Below, piece by piece: positions 25,818 through 34,147 of a DNA stretch of 46,804 bases. A program made the position numbers and the translations under genes. The stretch is from Ponticaulis sp. Its GTDB lineage: Bacteria; Pseudomonadota; Alphaproteobacteria; Caulobacterales; Hyphomonadaceae. The DNA lies in NCBI GenBank assembly GCA_002701295.1, contig NZUJ01000028.1, forward strand, positions 1 to 46,804, written 5' to 3'. The notes beneath the pieces are model-generated. The model made no database searches. It saw nothing but the letters and a program-made list of their open reading frames with translations, and was not told the origin of the DNA. Positions within the stretch are counted from its first letter, which is position 1, and each line of letters opens with the position of its first letter.

Positions 25818-26366
25818 ATGTCCAGTCCACCCTCTCAGCGAATGTCAGATTCAGACAAGCAGATGGAAGAATCTCTGGCGCTTGCGCGCCTGTCGCGTCA
25901 TCGCGCCATTCCGGTGGACACCTCATCTCGTCGCGTTGGATTGCGCGCATCCGCACTCTTGCGAAGATTTTCAAAGGATGAAGGCCCCGGCCTTCCTTTG
26001 CTTCAACAACGTTGGAAGGATCTGGTTGGTGAACGCCTGTCGAAACTTTCAAAGCCGGTCAAACTGACCGGTAAAAAGGAAGCACGGGTGCTGACGCTGG
26101 AAATACTGCCCGCAGCCTCCCCCATCTTTCAGCATCAGGGCGAGTTTCTCAAACAACACCTGACGGCGGCGATTGGTGGACATATTCGCGATATCAAGCT
26201 GGTTCAGAAACGCATGGCTGACCCAAAAGCAGGCAAAATCTCGACCCGTCCCCTGACTGCACAGGAACGTGATGAGCTGAAACAGGGCGTCTCAAACATT
26301 AAGAATACGAAATTATCCGAGGCTCTGTTGGCCTTTGGTGAAGCGATATATACACAGGATCGTTGA
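25818..26366 (+). CDS. dciA: DUF721 / DciA-like replicative helicase operator
   Basis: A 182-residue protein whose central part (about residues 35-130) matches the DUF721 domain: WKDLVGERLSKLSKPVKLTG, a strand-rich LTLEILPAASPIFQHQ and a helix LKQHLTAAIG. DciA is the ancestral bacterial loader or operator of the DnaB helicase, in species lacking DnaC/DnaI. The N-terminus is basic. GAGAG lies 9 nt before the ATG. It is followed by the dsbA-like gene and smc on the same strand, a common alphaproteobacterial order next to mutY. The symbol is by domain homology. Confidence 0.8.
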   Translation: MSSPPSQRMSDSDKQMEESLALARLSRHRAIPVDTSSRRVGLRASALLRRFSKDEGPGLPLLQQRWKDLVGERLSKLSKPVKLTGKKEARVLTLEILPAASPIFQHQGEFLKQHLTAAIGGHIRDIKLVQKRMADPKAGKISTRPLTAQERDELKQGVSNIKNTKLSEALLAFGEAIYTQDR

Positions 26367-26412
26367 GCCCGCTATTTGGCGTTTCACCCGAATCTGTAGA
26401 CGGAACACGGTT

Positions 26413-27090
26413 ATGAAAATTTCGACCCTCATCATTTCAGCTCTGGCGCTGAGCGGTATTGCGGCCTGCGGACAGTCCGCAAGCACAGGCAGCACCTCCG
26501 GTTCCGGTGAAGTGGCTGTCGCTGGAACAGCGCTTGGCGACGTGTTTCTTGGCGATGCCGATGCCCCGGTAACGATTATCGAGTATGCGTCGATCACGTG
26601 TTCGCACTGTAAAGCGTTCCACGAAGAGATCTTCCCATCGATCCAGGACCGGATCGATTCAGGCGAAGTGAAATTCATCTTCCGTGATTTCCCGACACCG
26701 CCGGTTGATATCGCACTTGCAGGTTTCGCGATTGCGCGTTGTTCTGGCGAAGACACATATTTTGACGTCGTCGACGACTTTTTCACCAATCAGACAAACA
26801 TGATCCAGGCAGCACGCACAGGAACAGTCGAAAACTTCCTGAAGACCGTCGCCGCACGTCACGGCGTGGACGAAGCCGAATATCAGGCCTGCACACGTGA
26901 TGATGTTCTCTATGACAGCATGCTGGATATCGTCGATGGCGGACAAACCATGGGCGTGACAGGCACACCAACGTTCTTCCTGAACGGAACAAAAATGGGC
27001 CGCGAAGCTCAGGATCCGGCAGGTCTGAATGCTGCTATTGATGCGGCACTGGGTATCAAGCCCGGTTCGTCATCTGAAACCGAAGAGTGA
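26413..27090 (+). CDS. DsbA-family thiol oxidoreductase, lipoprotein
   Basis: A 225-residue envelope protein with a thioredoxin-fold DsbA domain. The ATG at 26413 gives a lipoprotein signal (lipobox IAAC, Cys19). A frame open from 26335 would place 26 unrelated residues before it and overlap dciA. The catalytic pair is Cys63-x-x-Cys66 (TCSHCKAFHEE) and the cis-Pro loop is GVTGTPTFFLNG. The first Cys is followed by Ser-His, giving a DsbA-like oxidising centre or a ScsC/BdbD-like role. A Ser/Gly-rich linker separates anchor and domain. It lies 8 bp upstream of smc, so the two are co-transcribed. Confidence 0.9.
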   Translation: MKISTLIISALALSGIAACGQSASTGSTSGSGEVAVAGTALGDVFLGDADAPVTIIEYASITCSHCKAFHEEIFPSIQDRIDSGEVKFIFRDFPTPPVDIALAGFAIARCSGEDTYFDVVDDFFTNQTNMIQAARTGTVENFLKTVAARHGVDEAEYQACTRDDVLYDSMLDIVDGGQTMGVTGTPTFFLNGTKMGREAQDPAGLNAAIDAALGIKPGSSSETEE

Positions 27091-27098
27091 GTATCTGA

Positions 27099-30000
27099 TT
27101 GCACATCACAGAGATCAGAATTGCCGGATTTAAATCCTTCGTAGATCCTGTCACTTTCTACGTTGAACAGGGACTCACGGGCATTGTTGGCCCAAATGGA
27201 TGCGGCAAATCTAATCTTCTGGAATCTCTTCGCTGGTGTATGGGCGCCAGTTCAGCAAAAGCCATGCGTGGCGGAGAAATGGATGATCTCATTTTCTCCG
27301 GCACGGCCAAGCGCCCTGCCCGCGAAAATGCTGAAGTTACGCTGGTCATCGATAACACAGACCGCCGCGCGCCTCCCGAATTCAATGATACCGATGTTCT
27401 GGAGATCACACGGAAACTCCGCCGCGGTATTGGTTCGACCTACAAGCTGAATGGCCGGACCGTTCGCGGTAAAGACATTCAGCTCATCTTTGCTGACGCG
27501 TCGACCGGTGCGAACTCGCCGGCACTCGTGCGTCAGGGACAGATCAGCGAACTGATCGCCTCTAAGCCGCAAAACCGTCGTCGCCTGCTCGAGGAAGCTG
27601 CAGGCATTGCTGGCCTGAACACCCGCCGACATGAAGCTGAGCTGAAGCTGCGTGGCGCTGAGAACAATCTCGAGCGCCTTTCAGAAGTGTCTGGCGAAGT
27701 TGAACGCCAGCTTGAAAGCCTGAAGCGTCAGGCGCGCAAAGCCCGCAAACACAAAATACTGTCCGATCAGATCACTGGCCTTGAGGCGCTTCTTTGCCAT
27801 CGCCGTTGGATGGCCGCTGACGAGGCCGTTACCAAACACAAAGAAGCGCTTCAGGAAGCTCGCAAAAGTGTAGAAGAGCTGACACTTCAGGACGCTGTAG
27901 CTGAACGCAAAGCGCTGGAAGCCCGGGACAAGATCGCTCCTCTGCGCGATGCCGAAACGAACGCGTCAGCGCAGGTCGGACAGGCGAAAGTCCGCATGAC
28001 CGAGCTTCAGGGCGAAAAACGTGCCAATGAAGCAGAGATCGAGCGTCATTCGACCGATCTGAAGCGACTGGTTGCTGATCTGGAACGTGAACAGGCGCAT
28101 GTTGAAGAAGCCGAAGCCAAGCTGGAAGAAGCTCGCAACGCGCTTAACAGCCTGCCAAGCCTCGACCCGGCTGCGTTTGAGCGTGATCAGATGGAGGCCA
28201 AAGCCCGCCTTCAGATGATCCAGAAAGATATTGCAGACGCAGAGCAACTCACTCAGTCACGCACTGAAGAACTCGCTCGCCTGCGTGCAGAGCGCGAGGC
28301 AGCTGAACGCAATCGCAATGGCCTCACACAACGCTTCAATCAGACGACATTGAAGGTCAATCAGCTCGAGAGCGAGATCGATCGTCTTCCCGATGTGAGC
28401 GATCTTGAGCAACGCCTGACCGAGGCCCGCGCCAAACTGGCTGAGCATGAAGCCAGTCTGGAAGACACCGCCAACTCGATCAGCGAGCTCGAGCAGACTG
28501 TGCAGGCTTGCCGCCGCGAGGAAGAAACTGCTGACGAACCGCTTCGCGCGGCCGATACAGTGGTCAGAAGCCTGAAGGCTGAGATTTCAGGTCTTGAACG
28601 CCTGTTGAGGAAGGCTGAACGGTCCTCTGCGCCGCCTGTGCTTGATTCGCTCTCACCACATCCGGGGTTTGAGCGCGCACTGGCGGCGGCACTTGGCGAT
28701 GACCTCAACGCGCCAACAGATCCTTCTGCGCCGGCCTATTGGGGCGGCGCCGCCGCAGGCACGGACCCTGCCCTGCCGTCTGGCGTTACACCTCTGAATA
28801 CGGTTTGTGACGCACCGGGTGAGTTGTCTCGTCGTCTGGCACAATGCGGTGTTGTTGAAAATGAAGCCGACGCCACGGCCCTGGCTGGCGCTCTGCAAGT
28901 TGGTCAGCGCCTCGTCAGCAAAGCAGGTGGACTGTGGCGCTGGGATGGATATGTCCGCAAGAGTGACGCGCCCCTGTCTCAGGCCGAACAGCTTGAACAA
29001 CGCAACCGCCTTGATGCCTGTCAGGCTGAATTGCCTGAAGCCGAACAACAGCTCGAGGCAGCCCGGGTCGCGAAATCCGGACTGGAAGAGAAACGCCGCA
29101 CAAGCGAGTCGCAATTGCGCGACCTGCGAGCGCATACACCTCAGCTGCAAAAAGCCCGAAACGAAGCGAACTCTCAGGTGTTCCGCTGCGAACAGGATGT
29201 CGAACGCGCCAGCATGAAACGCGATTCGATGGTTGCCTCCCTCGAAGAAGCCCGCCGTCAGCAGGCAGAAGCGAAAGCAGCCGTCGAGGCCCTTACAGAT
29301 AGCGGCGATCAGTCCCATGAGATTGAGCTGGCGGACGAACTCAATAAGCTTCGTCAGAATATTGGCGAAAAGCGCGGAGAAGAGCGTCAGGCACAGGCTA
29401 CGCTTTCCGATCTCCAACGAAATCGGGACCGTATCGAAGGCCGTAAACGTGCGCTGGAACGCGACATTTCGGACTGGTCGCGTCGCCATGACCAATCACA
29501 TGGCCGGATCACTGAACTCGGTAACGCGCGCACGAGAACGCGCGCAGCACTGGATGACGCCGAATCCCGCCCGGCAAGCATCGAAGAGCGGATCGAAGAA
29601 CTGGCGGTTCAGCTCAAGACGCTCGAAGACAAACGTCAGGAAGTGGCGGACGCTCATGCCGAGGCCGAAAAGTCGGTAAAAGAGACGGAATCCGAAGCCC
29701 GCACCGCCAAGGATGCTGCCAGCAAGGCGCGCGAATCGACAGTGATGATTCAGGCGCATCTGGAAACAGCCAAGGAACGCCTGCAGGACGCCGTTGATCT
29801 GGCCAGTTCGCAGTTCAACCGTCAGCCTCAAGGGCTCATACAGATTGCTGAGTCGACGCTCGAAGGCGACTGGATGGAGAAGGACGCTCGGGAGATCGAC
29901 ACACAACTGATCGAGCTGAAACACGAGCTCGGTGCGCTGGGCAGCGTGAACCAGGATGCTGAAAAAGACGCGGAAGAACTCGGAGAGCGTCTCGGAAGCC

Positions 30001-30563
30001 AAGAGGAAGAGAAAGCCGACCTGACGGCAGCCATCGCAAAACTGCGTGAAGGTGTAAATGCGCTGAATCAGGAAGGCCGCGGCCGACTTCTTTCCGCTTA
30101 TGAAACGGTGAACGAGCACTTCCAGAGCCTGTTCACCGCGCTATTCAATGGTGGCACAGCTGAACTTAAGCTTGTTGAAGCCGATGACCCGCTTCAGTCT
30201 GGGCTTGAAATCTTTGCCCAGCCTCCTGGCAAAAAAGTGACCTCACTCAGCCTGATGTCCGGTGGCGAGCAGGCTCTGACAGCTGCTGCCCTGATCTTCG
30301 CAGTGTTTCTGTCCAATCCGGCACCGATCTGTGTTCTGGACGAGGTGGACGCCCCGCTCGACGATGTAAACGTCGATCGGTTCTGTCGCCTGCTGGACGA
30401 AATGCGGCGTCGAACAGACACGCGATTCGTGACCATCACTCACAACCCGGTCACCATGTCACGAATGGACAGACTGTTTGGCGTGACCATGCAGGAACAG
30501 GGCGTTTCACGCATCGTTTCCGTTGATCTGGGTACGGCGGAACAACTTGTCGCAGCCGAATAA
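27099..30563 (+). CDS. smc: Chromosome segregation and condensation protein SMC
   Basis: A full-length SMC ATPase of 1154 residues that compacts and resolves the chromosome with ScpA/ScpB. The head begins ITEIRIAGFKSFVDP with Walker A GPNGCGKS at residues 31-38. Long coiled coils rich in Glu/Arg/Ala surround a hinge (about residues 510-620, shorter on Gly pairs than usual). The C-terminal head has the signature LSLMSGGEQALTA, Walker B in PICVLDEVDAPLDD and the H-loop in ITHNPVTMSRMD. The start is a TTG at 27099; no ATG retains the first strand of the ATPase head. scpA/scpB are not in the window. Confidence 0.97.
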   Translation: MHITEIRIAGFKSFVDPVTFYVEQGLTGIVGPNGCGKSNLLESLRWCMGASSAKAMRGGEMDDLIFSGTAKRPARENAEVTLVIDNTDRRAPPEFNDTDVLEITRKLRRGIGSTYKLNGRTVRGKDIQLIFADASTGANSPALVRQGQISELIASKPQNRRRLLEEAAGIAGLNTRRHEAELKLRGAENNLERLSEVSGEVERQLESLKRQARKARKHKILSDQITGLEALLCHRRWMAADEAVTKHKEALQEARKSVEELTLQDAVAERKALEARDKIAPLRDAETNASAQVGQAKVRMTELQGEKRANEAEIERHSTDLKRLVADLEREQAHVEEAEAKLEEARNALNSLPSLDPAAFERDQMEAKARLQMIQKDIADAEQLTQSRTEELARLRAEREAAERNRNGLTQRFNQTTLKVNQLESEIDRLPDVSDLEQRLTEARAKLAEHEASLEDTANSISELEQTVQACRREEETADEPLRAADTVVRSLKAEISGLERLLRKAERSSAPPVLDSLSPHPGFERALAAALGDDLNAPTDPSAPAYWGGAAAGTDPALPSGVTPLNTVCDAPGELSRRLAQCGVVENEADATALAGALQVGQRLVSKAGGLWRWDGYVRKSDAPLSQAEQLEQRNRLDACQAELPEAEQQLEAARVAKSGLEEKRRTSESQLRDLRAHTPQLQKARNEANSQVFRCEQDVERASMKRDSMVASLEEARRQQAEAKAAVEALTDSGDQSHEIELADELNKLRQNIGEKRGEERQAQATLSDLQRNRDRIEGRKRALERDISDWSRRHDQSHGRITELGNARTRTRAALDDAESRPASIEERIEELAVQLKTLEDKRQEVADAHAEAEKSVKETESEARTAKDAASKARESTVMIQAHLETAKERLQDAVDLASSQFNRQPQGLIQIAESTLEGDWMEKDAREIDTQLIELKHELGALGSVNQDAEKDAEELGERLGSQEEEKADLTAAIAKLREGVNALNQEGRGRLLSAYETVNEHFQSLFTALFNGGTAELKLVEADDPLQSGLEIFAQPPGKKVTSLSLMSGGEQALTAAALIFAVFLSNPAPICVLDEVDAPLDDVNVDRFCRLLDEMRRRTDTRFVTITHNPVTMSRMDRLFGVTMQEQGVSRIVSVDLGTAEQLVAAE

Positions 30564-30619
30564 CTGATCAAAGTTTTTCAACATCAATAAAAACAAGGCG
30601 TTATGAAGTTTAAGCTTTC

Positions 30620-30648
30620 TTGACTTCGCAACTGCACACAGATAGCTT
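30620..30648 (+). promoter_or_regulatory. Candidate promoter of the F0 (atpIBEGF) operon
   Basis: TTGACT (30620-30625), a 17-nt spacer and TAGCTT (30643-30648) form the best -35/-10 pair in the 130 bp between smc and atpI. The -35 is 5 of 6 to consensus and the -10 is weak. There is no clear terminator after smc, so read-through is also possible. Confidence 0.4.
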
Positions 30649-30693
30649 CCGCGCGACTTCGGTCGGTGTGACAACTGTAATCGTGGTGGCCAA

Positions 30694-31053
30694 ATGGCTC
30701 CTTCCCAATCTGGCAAAGACGATCTGTCTGCGCGCATTTCCGCTGCGCAGGCGCGTCAGGCTGAGAAGGTCCGCTCCAAACCACAGTCCTCCCATTCGGC
30801 GGGCTATGGTGTGGGGATGAAAATGGCCTTCGACCTGTTGGGGGGAGCGATTGTCGGGCTCGTGTTTGGTCTGGCTTTCGATCATGTGTTCGGGACTAAG
30901 CCCTGGGGCTTGCTTGTACTTCTTACCCTCGGAATGGTCGCCGGGTTCAGATTGATGTTGCGGTCGGCTGAGCTACAGGCTAAGCGCATGGCGCAAAACA
31001 ATGACGCAGCAGAGGACTCATCTGAAGCTGCACAAGACGGACAGGCGAAGTAA
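30694..31053 (+). CDS. atpI: ATP synthase protein I (AtpI/AtpZ-like)
   Basis: A small two-pass membrane protein of 119 residues at the head of the F0 operon. Helix 1 is GMKMAFDLLGGAIVGLVFGL and helix 2 is GLLVLLTLGMVAGFRLMLR. The loop between contains FGTKPWGL. AtpI aids assembly of the c-ring or Mg2+ handling. The N-terminus is charged and the C-terminus acidic (DAAEDSSEAAQDGQ). Its stop overlaps the atpB start (TAATG), so translation is coupled. Confidence 0.88.
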   Translation: MAPSQSGKDDLSARISAAQARQAEKVRSKPQSSHSAGYGVGMKMAFDLLGGAIVGLVFGLAFDHVFGTKPWGLLVLLTLGMVAGFRLMLRSAELQAKRMAQNNDAAEDSSEAAQDGQAK

Positions 31054-31814
31054 TGATCAGTCAAATGGCTATCGACCCGATGCACCAGTTCCAGCTCGAT
31101 AAGCTTATCGATCTGAAAATTGGTGGATTAGACGTTTCATTCTCGACTTCGTCTTTGGCAATGATGCTCGTTGTGGCAATTCTGCTGGGCATTCTGCTGA
31201 TTGCCGTGTCGAAACCAAAAGTGGTTCCAGGCAAACTGCAGTCGGTTGCCGAACTGGGCTACGAATTCATCGCCAACACTGTGCGCGACACAATTGGCGA
31301 AGAAGGCATGAAGTTCTTCCCATTCGTTTTCACCCTGTTCCTGTTGATTTTCGGCATCAACATGCTGGGTATGATCCCGTATTTTGAAACGCCAACTGCT
31401 CAAATTGTCGTGACTGCAGCGCTTGCTATCCTCGTTTTCCTGACGGTGATTGTTTATGGCTTCATCAAGAATGGCGTGAGCTTCCTGAAGCTCTTCGTAC
31501 CTTCCGGCGCGCCATGGCCGCTCTACTTCCTTCTGATCCCGCTTGAAATCATCTCATTCTTTGTCCGTCCTGTGACGCTGTCTCTGCGTCTGTTCGGCAA
31601 CATTCTTGCCGGTCACATCGTTCTGAAGCTGTTCGTGATGTTCACAACGACGCTTCTCGGACTGGCGAGCATGCTCTCCGTGATCGCGATCTTCCCATTC
31701 ACAGCAGCGATTGCCTTCACCGCGCTGGAGTTCCTGGTCGCTTTCTTGCAGGCATATATCTTCGCTGTTCTCACCTGCGTCTATCTGAATGACGCGTTCC
31801 ATCCATCACACTAG
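31053..31814 (+). CDS. atpB: ATP synthase F0 subunit a
   Basis: A polytopic membrane subunit of 253 residues forming the proton half-channels against the c-ring. The essential Arg lies in the helix TLSLRLFGNILAGHIVLKL. The last helices (FTALEFLVAFLQAYIFAVL) carry the conserved Glu and Gln. The N-terminus has the usual DPMHQFQLDKLI segment. The length is normal for Alphaproteobacteria. The start overlaps atpI by one base. Confidence 0.97.
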   Translation: MISQMAIDPMHQFQLDKLIDLKIGGLDVSFSTSSLAMMLVVAILLGILLIAVSKPKVVPGKLQSVAELGYEFIANTVRDTIGEEGMKFFPFVFTLFLLIFGINMLGMIPYFETPTAQIVVTAALAILVFLTVIVYGFIKNGVSFLKLFVPSGAPWPLYFLLIPLEIISFFVRPVTLSLRLFGNILAGHIVLKLFVMFTTTLLGLASMLSVIAIFPFTAAIAFTALEFLVAFLQAYIFAVLTCVYLNDAFHPSH

Positions 31815-31905
31815 GCGTTCATATCGAACATTTTACCCGTCTCGGCTCTTGACCATTTTGGCAGAGTAGGTTTCACGAGCACAATTCCATTAGGGGAGTT
31901 AAACC

Positions 31906-32127
31906 ATGGAAAGTTTGAAGTATATCGGTGCAGGTCTTGCTACGCTTGGAATGCTTGGCGCTGCTATGGGCGTTGGCAACATCTTCTCCAGCTTCCTGGA
32001 CGCTGCGATGCGCAACCCATCTGCTGCTCCACAGCAGCAAACAAACCTCTTCATCGGCTTCGCCCTTGTTGAGGCTCTCGGCATTCTGTCATTCGTGATC
32101 GGTATCCTCGCAATCCTCGCGATCTAA
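31906..32127 (+). CDS. atpE: ATP synthase F0 subunit c
   Basis: The c-ring proteolipid of 73 residues: two helices with a polar loop AAMRNPSAAPQQQ (RNP conserved). The proton-binding Glu is in FALVEALGILSF of helix 2. Helix 1 carries the Gly-rich packing motif (GAGLATLGMLGAAMGVG). A strong SD (TAGGGGAG) stands 7-8 nt before the ATG, which suits its high copy number. A perfect hairpin lies 27 nt past its stop. Confidence 0.97.
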   Translation: MESLKYIGAGLATLGMLGAAMGVGNIFSSFLDAAMRNPSAAPQQQTNLFIGFALVEALGILSFVIGILAILAI

Positions 32128-32154
32128 GCCGTCACTTTGACAAATCCCGAAGAC

Positions 32155-32176
32155 CGGGCCTCTATAGTGAGGCCCG
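32155..32176 (+). promoter_or_regulatory. Intra-operon hairpin after atpE
   Basis: CGGGCCTC (32155-32162), loop TATAGT, GAGGCCCG (32169-32176) make a perfect, GC-rich 8-bp stem between atpE and the b' gene. There is no T tract, so it is not an ordinary terminator. A 3' mRNA stabiliser or partial attenuator that raises atpE over the stalk subunits is the natural guess. Confidence 0.5.
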
Positions 32177-32205
32177 AGCTACCTTAATATGAGGTTTTTA
32201 CCGCC

Positions 32206-32769
32206 ATGGCTTCCGAAACACACGGACCAGAGCATGGAGATGCTGCCGCACACGGCGCCGGCGGGATTGCCGAGGCCTTTCCGCCATTTGATGCGTCGAC
32301 GTTCGCATCTCAGCTGTTCTGGCTCGCGATCGCGTTCATTGTTCTCTATGTCGTGCTTTCACAGGTCATCCTGCCAAAAGTTGGCGGTGTGATCGAAGAA
32401 CGCAGAAGCAAAATCGCCAAGGATCTCGATGATGCTTCACGCATGAAGGCTGAAGCTGATGAAGCTTTGGTTGAAATGGAGAAGCAACTGGCTGTGGCTC
32501 GCGCTGATGCGCGCACCAAGGCGGATCAGGCTCGTGCTGCTATTGATGCGAAAATCTCCGAAACAAACGCGGAGAAAGCTGCAGAGATTGATGCGCGACT
32601 GGGCGAAGCCGAAGAGCGCATTCAGGAAATGAAGGCAGCTCACATGGCGCGCGTTGCAGAAATCACATCCAGCACCACAGCAGCAGTTCTTGCTCAGCTG
32701 GGCGTGACCGCAACAGATGCTCAAATTGAAGCCTCTTCTCGCAAGTCAGTCGATGAGGTGACAGCATGA
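32206..32769 (+). CDS. atpG: ATP synthase F0 subunit b' (second b-type stalk subunit)
   Basis: A peripheral-stalk subunit of 187 residues. A His/Gly/Ala-rich N-terminus (EHGDAAAHGAGG) comes before one membrane helix (FWLAIAFIVLYVVLSQVILP) and a long charged coiled coil. The coil begins GGVIEERRSKIAKDLDDA, typical of b' in Alphaproteobacteria and photosynthetic lineages. A b/b' heterodimer replaces the b2 homodimer of E. coli. It ends with ATGA overlapping the b gene. The symbol atpG is used for b' in some genomes and for gamma in others. Confidence 0.93.
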   Translation: MASETHGPEHGDAAAHGAGGIAEAFPPFDASTFASQLFWLAIAFIVLYVVLSQVILPKVGGVIEERRSKIAKDLDDASRMKAEADEALVEMEKQLAVARADARTKADQARAAIDAKISETNAEKAAEIDARLGEAEERIQEMKAAHMARVAEITSSTTAAVLAQLGVTATDAQIEASSRKSVDEVTA

Positions 32770-33329
32770 TCACGCTTCAACGCCTCTCTCTCGCGGCTCT
32801 GACTGCGGCAATCGTCTCACCAGCCGCCTTTGCGGCCGAAGGCGAGCCCCTTCTGCTGAACAGCACGCACTGGACCTTCCTCGTTCTGGTTCTCTTCCTT
32901 CTTCTGATCTGGAAGTTGGGCGCATTCAAAGGCATTGGGAACTCTCTCGACTCTCGCGCCAATGAAATCCAGCGTGAGCTCGACCATGCACAGGAACTGC
33001 GTGAAGAAGCATCAGCTCTCCTGAGCGAAGCTGAGCGCAAGCAACAGGATGCCAGCGAACAGGCCGAGGCGATTATTCGTCAGGCTGAAAAAGACGCGAA
33101 GTCCCTGATGGCTCAGGCTGAGAAGGATCTGCAGGCAATGGTTGCCCGCCGTGAAGCTCAGGTCGAAGCTCGCATTGCGCGCGCTGAAGACGAAGCCATC
33201 GAAGCTGTGAAAAAGATCGCAGCAGATGCAGCCACGCGCGCTGCTGGCGACATCGTCCGCTCAGATGCTGAAAAGAACGGTGCAACAGCGTTCTCTAAAG
33301 CGCTCGGCCAGGTCAAATCAGCACTCTGA
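32766..33329 (+). CDS. atpF: ATP synthase F0 subunit b
   Basis: The partner stalk subunit, 187 residues. The N-terminus is signal-like (LAALTAAIVSPAAFAAEGEP) and is followed by a membrane helix (WTFLVLVLFLLLIWKLG). A long coiled coil of Glu/Ala/Gln/Arg (about residues 65-160) binds b' and reaches F1. It starts 4 bp inside the b' gene (ATGA), giving coupled 1:1 synthesis. It is the last gene of the operon; a strong terminator follows 30 bp on. The F1 genes are elsewhere, as usual in Alphaproteobacteria. Confidence 0.94.
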   Translation: MITLQRLSLAALTAAIVSPAAFAAEGEPLLLNSTHWTFLVLVLFLLLIWKLGAFKGIGNSLDSRANEIQRELDHAQELREEASALLSEAERKQQDASEQAEAIIRQAEKDAKSLMAQAEKDLQAMVARREAQVEARIARAEDEAIEAVKKIAADAATRAAGDIVRSDAEKNGATAFSKALGQVKSAL

Positions 33330-33358
33330 TCTGATCCTTCAAATCTGCCAAAACAATC

Positions 33359-33391
33359 AAAGCCGTTTCCTGTTCGGGAGACGGCTTTTTT
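33359..33391 (+). terminator. Intrinsic terminator of the F0 operon
   Basis: AAAGCCGTTTCC (33359-33370) pairs with GGAGACGGCTTT (33377-33388) over 12 bp with one T-G wobble and a 6-nt loop. A run of six T (33386-33391) follows. This is a textbook rho-independent terminator, 30 nt after the atpF stop. Confidence 0.88.
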
Positions 33392-33429
33392 GTTAGCCTG
33401 TCCTCATTGCAGAACAGGATCAGCTGGCC

Positions 33430-33678
33430 ATGACGGATATCCCTCTTTCCGCACAAGACAAGGAAGAGATCGCACGACGCATTCAGGTCTATTTCGAGGA
33501 TGAACTCGGGCAGGATATCGGCACCTTCGAAGCAACATTCCTGTTTGAATTCTTCGTGAAGGAGTTCGGCTCGGTTATTTATAATCAGGGCGTCTATGAC
33601 GCACAGGCAGCTCTGTCCAAAGAAACAGATCGCATCGGCGAAGCCATACTGTCTCTGGAAAAGCCAACCGGATTGTAA
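33430..33678 (+). CDS. DUF2164 family protein
   Basis: A small soluble protein of 82 residues. LSAQDKEEIARRIQVYFEDE followed by LGQDIGTFEATFLFEFFVKE and IYNQGVYDAQAAL reproduces the DUF2164 pattern of three helices. The function is unknown across the family. The start at 33430 lies 38 bp after the F0 terminator, so it needs its own promoter; none is obvious. It converges on a membrane-protein gene 7 bp away. Confidence 0.85.
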   Translation: MTDIPLSAQDKEEIARRIQVYFEDELGQDIGTFEATFLFEFFVKEFGSVIYNQGVYDAQAALSKETDRIGEAILSLEKPTGL

Positions 33679-33685
33679 AACCGGA

Positions 33686-34024
33686 CTAGTCCTTGTGATC
33701 CCCGAAGATGAGGCGCATCAGCCAGTCAGGTGCGAAACGCTCAAGCGTCGGATGACGGGCAAGCATGCCCTGCAGCCAGCGCCTGCCCCACAGCGCATTC
33801 CGCGCTAACAGAACCACACCCAGAATCACGATCGGCAGCCCCACAGGGATGATCGGCGTCAGGAAGGCGATAACCACGCCAAGGGGAATAAGAAGCGCCC
33901 CCAGAAGCGCAAGAGTCGTCCTGAGAAGACGCGCAACGCTTTGACGTACCAACTTGACCGGTGCGCCGGATTTAGGAGCTCCGTCACTGGAGGCATCATT
34001 GTCTGGAGGACGGGATTGAAGCAT
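33686..34024 (-). CDS. Small membrane protein with an IIPVGLP hydrophobic core (PGPGW-like)
   Basis: A 112-residue protein with a polar N-terminus and two closely spaced hydrophobic segments (about residues 36-56 and 60-76: LIPLGVVIAFLTPIIPVGLP, then IVILGVVLLARNA). A basic C-terminal part follows (WGRRWLQGML, HPTLERFAPDWLMRLIFG). The arrangement recalls the PGPGW-type small transmembrane family, but the exact motif is absent. The function is unknown. It is divergent from the acyltransferase gene (123 bp between starts). Confidence 0.7.
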   Translation of the reverse strand: MLQSRPPDNDASSDGAPKSGAPVKLVRQSVARLLRTTLALLGALLIPLGVVIAFLTPIIPVGLPIVILGVVLLARNALWGRRWLQGMLARHPTLERFAPDWLMRLIFGDHKD

Positions 34025-34147
34025 GACGGCAGATATGGGCTGGAACGACTAACAAAACAATTGGCAATTCGCCGGAGACCTGACCTATTCTGCCTGCAAA
34101 TGCGACGAATTAGTGAAGACACCTGGAAAAATCGGACTTAACCCCAC

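Noticed and set aside
28653-29495. A 280-codon open frame on the minus strand inside smc
   Set aside because: It lies wholly antisense to the SMC coiled-coil region, has no recognisable domain or RBS, and Glu/Ala/Arg-rich coding commonly leaves the opposite strand open.
32137-32168. TTGACA-N20-TATAGT as an internal promoter before the b' gene
   Set aside because: Both hexamers are good, but a 20-nt spacer is too long for sigma-70 type promoters and the -10 lies in the loop of a hairpin.
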